NCBI GenBank assembly: GCA_013812485.1
Contig: JACCTJ010000051.1
Span: forward strand, 1-8,203
DNA from: Thermoleophilaceae bacterium
GTDB lineage: Bacteria > Actinomycetota > Thermoleophilia > Solirubrobacterales > Thermoleophilaceae
DNA length: 8,203 bases
Reading direction: 5' to 3'
Shown: positions 6,528-8,203 of the stretch, piece after piece
Layout: each line of letters begins with the position of its first letter
How positions within the stretch are numbered: the stretch's first letter is position 1
Translations under genes and position numbers: made by a program
The notes under the pieces: model-generated
What the model was told of the DNA's origin: nothing
What the model saw: only the letters and a program-made list of their open reading frames with translations
Database searches by the model: none

Positions 6528-7240
6528 GCGACGAGGACCCGTCTCGTCGGGACGACGCGCCCCCATCGGGCTCAGGCGGAGCTCGGCCCGCAGCGGGCGT
6601 CGCCTCCGCCGTCGCAGCGCGCTCCGACGACCCAGCGCTCGCGCACCTGCGCACGGCCGACCCGGTGATGGCCGCGCTCGTCGGGCGCCTCGGGCCGCTC
6701 AGCCTCGCCGAGCGCCGCCGCGGGCGCCCCGACGACGCCTACGGCTCGCTCCTGCGGGCGATCGTCGGGCAGCAGCTCTCGACCAAGGCGGCGCGGGCGA
6801 TCTACGAGCGCCTGCTCGCCCTCTTCGGCGGCAGCACGCCCGCCCCGGCCGAGCTGCTCGCCGCCGACCCGGAGGTCGTCCGGGCCGTCGGTCTGTCTCG
6901 TTCGAAGGTCGCCTACCTGCGCGACCTCGCCGCCCACGTGGAGGACGGCCGCCTGCCCGTCGACCGCCTCGCCGAGCACGACGACGCCGCCGTGGTCGCC
7001 GAGCTGACCGCGGTCAAGGGACTCGGGCGCTGGACGGCGGACATGTTCCTGATCTTCCATCTCGGCCGGCCGGACGTTCTCGCGGTCGGCGACCTCGGGA
7101 TCCGGCGCGGAGCCGAGCGCGCCTACGAGCTCGAGTCGCTGCCGGGCGCAGCCGAGCTCGAGCTGATCGCCGAGCCGTGGCGACCGCACCGGACCCTCGC
7201 CTGCCTGTACCTGTGGCGCTCACTCGACAACGAGCCCTGA
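6524..7240 (+). CDS. HhH-GPD DNA glycosylase, AlkA/Mag-type 3-methyladenine glycosylase II
   Basis: The enzyme should remove alkylated purines in base-excision repair. Numbered from 6524 (238 residues): the LLRAIVGQQLSTKAA helix (76-90) typical of the family, the helix-hairpin-helix VKGLGRWTA (164-172) for DNA backbone binding, and GDLGIRRG (189-196) with catalytic Asp190 as in yeast Mag proteins, then the late WRPHRTLACLYLW segment (219-231). No Cys cluster for a 4Fe-4S centre is present, which argues against an endonuclease III or MutY type. The start is uncertain. ATG 6668 and GTG 6665 would remove the family-like segment HLRTADPV; GTG 6428 would overlap the kinase by 100 bp with shadow-like residues. 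Between them no ATG, GTG or TTG exists in frame. I place the start at CTG 6524, which overlaps the kinase stop as CTGA; this is a rare start codon and remains a guess. Confidence 0.85.
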   Translation: MSDEDPSRRDDAPPSGSGGARPAAGVASAVAARSDDPALAHLRTADPVMAALVGRLGPLSLAERRRGRPDDAYGSLLRAIVGQQLSTKAARAIYERLLALFGGSTPAPAELLAADPEVVRAVGLSRSKVAYLRDLAAHVEDGRLPVDRLAEHDDAAVVAELTAVKGLGRWTADMFLIFHLGRPDVLAVGDLGIRRGAERAYELESLPGAAELELIAEPWRPHRTLACLYLWRSLDNEP

Positions 7241-7271
7241 GGGAGCGGTGTCGCGCTGCCCTCGCACGGGT

Positions 7272-7275
7272 AGGA
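7272..7275 (+). promoter_or_regulatory. Shine-Dalgarno for the small Pro-rich protein
   Basis: AGGA with 7 nt to ATG 7283 is one of the clearer ribosome sites in the window and supports this short gene being translated. Confidence 0.45.
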
Positions 7276-7282
7276 CCTCGCC

Positions 7283-7546
7283 ATGTCCAACTCCAAGAAG
7301 GGTCGCCCCGGCGGATTCCGCCATCACGAACGCCCCGCCGATCCCGCGGAGGTCGCCGACCGCCCGCTCGAGCCCAAGGAGCGGCCCGAGCCGGTCGATC
7401 CCGAGGAGCGGCGCTCGGAGTCGCCTCACCACCGCCTCAACAAGCCGGTGGGCGAGCCGAACCCGAACGCCGACTCAGATCCCTACGAGCCGAACCCCGA
7501 GGCCGAGGACCCACCGCCCGCGGGTCCGCCTCCGACCCGCCTGTAG
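7283..7546 (+). CDS. Small hypothetical protein, Pro/Glu/Asp-rich and probably disordered
   Basis: I do not recognise a family. The 87-residue product has almost no hydrophobic core: it starts with a basic SNSKKGRPGGFRHH segment, continues with alternating Pro and charged residues (ADPAEVADRPLEP, then PKERPEPVDPEERR), passes through HHRLNKPVGEPNPNADSDPY (about 49-68) and ends Pro-rich. EPNP occurs twice (58-61, 69-72). No Cys, Trp, membrane segment or signal peptide is seen. Evidence that it is real: ATG with AGGA 7 nt upstream, codons mostly ending in G/C, and tight fit (42 nt after the glycosylase stop, 34 nt before the convergent erpA stop). It could be co-transcribed with the glycosylase. 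Function unknown. Confidence 0.65.
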   Translation: MSNSKKGRPGGFRHHERPADPAEVADRPLEPKERPEPVDPEERRSESPHHRLNKPVGEPNPNADSDPYEPNPEAEDPPPAGPPPTRL

Positions 7547-7580
7547 TGCCCGAGCCCTCGGCGGGCCGGCACCACCGACC

Positions 7581-7940
7581 TCAGCCGCAGCTCGCCTCTT
7601 CGTCCGCCACGCGGAACGAAGAGCCGCACCCGCACGCCGCCACGACGTTCGGGTTCTTGACCTCGAAGCCGGCGCCCATGAGGCTCTCCGTGTAGTCGAC
7701 GACCGAGCCGTCGACGTACTCGAGGCTCGCCGGGTCGACGATCAGGCGGATGCCGTGATCCTCGAAGACCTGGTCCTCCTCCTTACGCTCGTCGAGGGCG
7801 AGCGCGTACTGGAAGCCCGAGCAGCCCCCGCCGCGCACGCCCACCCGCAGACCGGCGTCGTCGCCGGCCTCCTGGGTGGCGAGGAACTGGGTGACCTTCT
7901 CGGCGGCGAAGTCTGTGAGGGTGACCATGGTGAGACTCAT
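7581..7940 (-). CDS. erpA: Iron-sulfur cluster insertion protein, A-type carrier (ErpA/IscA/SufA family)
   Basis: This 119-residue protein is a full-length A-type carrier that binds an Fe-S cluster and hands it to apo-enzymes in the cytosol. The three ligand cysteines are present: Cys40 in RGGGCSGFQY, and Cys103 and Cys105 in the AACGCGSSF motif. The segment VDPASLEYVDGSVVDY (68-83) and the GAGFEVKNPN stretch before the CGCG are typical. An additional Cys118 stands in the last two residues; the usual ligand set does not need it. ATG 7940 is well supported: GGAGG lies 7 nt upstream. A second ATG four codons in has no such site. It diverges from bolA, 36 bp away, a pairing that fits BolA's part in Fe-S cluster trafficking. 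Whether it is named ErpA, SufA or IscA cannot be settled from one sequence. Confidence 0.93.
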   Translation of the reverse strand: MSLTMVTLTDFAAEKVTQFLATQEAGDDAGLRVGVRGGGCSGFQYALALDERKEEDQVFEDHGIRLIVDPASLEYVDGSVVDYTESLMGAGFEVKNPNVVAACGCGSSFRVADEEASCG

Positions 7941-7967
7941 TGTACCGCCTCCACACCTCGCTAACCT
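7940..7967 (+). promoter_or_regulatory. Possible bolA promoter: TTGTAC, 16 nt, TAACCT
   Basis: TTGTAC (7940-7945) and TAACCT (7962-7967) sit 16 nt apart, near the sigma70-type consensus spacing. TAACCT ends 9 nt before the bolA ATG, and no ribosome site precedes that ATG, so the transcript may be leaderless. The site overlaps the erpA leader on the other strand. Confidence 0.4.
7948..7952 (-). promoter_or_regulatory. Strong Shine-Dalgarno (GGAGG) of erpA
   Basis: GGAGG on the minus strand with a 7-nt spacer to ATG 7940 fixes the erpA start and rules out the longer minus-strand extension to 8174. Confidence 0.7.
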
Positions 7968-7976
7968 GATCTTTCG

Positions 7977-8203
7977 ATGCCAAGTTCCGACGAGCTCCAG
8001 CACAGGATCGAGCAGGCGCTGCCCGGCGCCCGCGCCGAGGTGCAGGATCTCACCGGCGGCGGCGATCACTTCCGCGCCGAGATCGTCTCCGACCGCTTCG
8101 ACGGGCTCTCGCGGATCGAGCAGCACCAGCTCGTCTACTCCATCTTCGGCGCCGAGATCGGCGGTCCGATCCACGCGCTCTCGCTCAAGACCTCGACTCC
8201 CGA
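7977..8203 (+). CDS. BolA/IbaG-family protein, 3' end cut by the window
   Basis: From ATG 7977 the frame stays open to the window edge (75 codons plus 2 bases). The product matches the whole BolA fold: an N-terminal helix SSDELQHRIEQAL, GGGDHFRAEIVSDRFDGLSRIEQHQLVY (about 27-54) with the strand-helix core, and GPIHALSLKTSTP (63-75) with the conserved His65 that in relatives helps hold a [2Fe-2S] cluster together with a monothiol glutaredoxin. BolA proteins end soon after the TP motif, so only a few residues should be missing. It has no Cys so far. Divergence from erpA supports a role in Fe-S handling; a monothiol glutaredoxin gene directly downstream would be the natural partner but is outside the window. 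Confidence 0.88.
   Translation, partial: MPSSDELQHRIEQALPGARAEVQDLTGGGDHFRAEIVSDRFDGLSRIEQHQLVYSIFGAEIGGPIHALSLKTSTP

Noticed and set aside
4956..6566. 536-codon open frame on the minus strand opposite the kinase
   Set aside because: The kinase on the plus strand has every ABC1 motif; the antisense product is low-complexity Leu/Glu/Asp/Arg with no family resemblance.
7547..7580. Terminator between the small Pro-rich gene and erpA
   Set aside because: Only a 4-bp stem (GCCC/GGGC) is found and there is no T-run, too weak to call.
7941..8174. Upstream extension of erpA on the minus strand
   Set aside because: It runs antisense through bolA; GGAGG 7 nt before ATG 7940 marks the real start.

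Overview
This 8.2 kb window is very GC-rich, with codons ending mostly in G or C and genes packed tightly on both strands. The gene set (actinobacterial-type coproheme decarboxylase spacing, type-2 ferredoxin-NADP reductase, AarF/ABC1 kinase, ErpA and BolA) and possible leaderless starts suggest a chromosomal segment of a high-GC actinobacterium. A deep lineage such as Thermoleophilia/Solirubrobacterales is my best guess, from general resemblance only. I see no tRNA, rRNA, insertion sequence, phage gene or CRISPR array.

Layout: (1) 5-1827, plus strand: hemQ/chdC (final step of coproporphyrin-dependent heme synthesis), overlapping by 4 bp a type-2 ferredoxin/flavodoxin-NADP reductase. (2) 1828-1910: a short gap between convergent genes holding a 50-bp degenerate copy of an internal piece of the reductase gene. 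(3) 4020-1911, minus strand: a two-gene membrane-transport operon, a TauE/SafE-family permease followed 4 nt later by a ChrA (CHR family) transporter; both families move sulfur- or chromium-type oxyanions. (4) 4968-4111, minus strand: a fumarylacetoacetate-hydrolase-family enzyme with an intact metal site. (5) 5103-7240, plus strand: an AarF/ABC1/UbiB-like atypical kinase, overlapped by an AlkA/Mag-type HhH-GPD DNA glycosylase whose start codon is unclear. (6) 7283-7546: a small Pro/Glu-rich, probably disordered protein of unknown function. (7) 7940-7581 (minus) and 7977-8203 (plus, cut by the window end): divergent erpA (A-type Fe-S carrier) and a bolA-family gene, 36 bp apart.

How the genes relate: the ends of the window share an iron/redox theme (heme maturation plus an NADPH-to-ferredoxin electron source at the left, Fe-S cluster delivery at the right). 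The middle is a mix of oxyanion transport, carbon catabolism, a kinase and DNA repair, with no single pathway visible. The most unusual points are the in-frame fragment repeat behind the reductase gene, the missing distal His/Gln in HemQ, the non-standard start of the glycosylase, and a repeated TANNNT box 8-9 nt before three ATG codons that suggests leaderless transcripts. I do not see a clear new defence or mobile system here.
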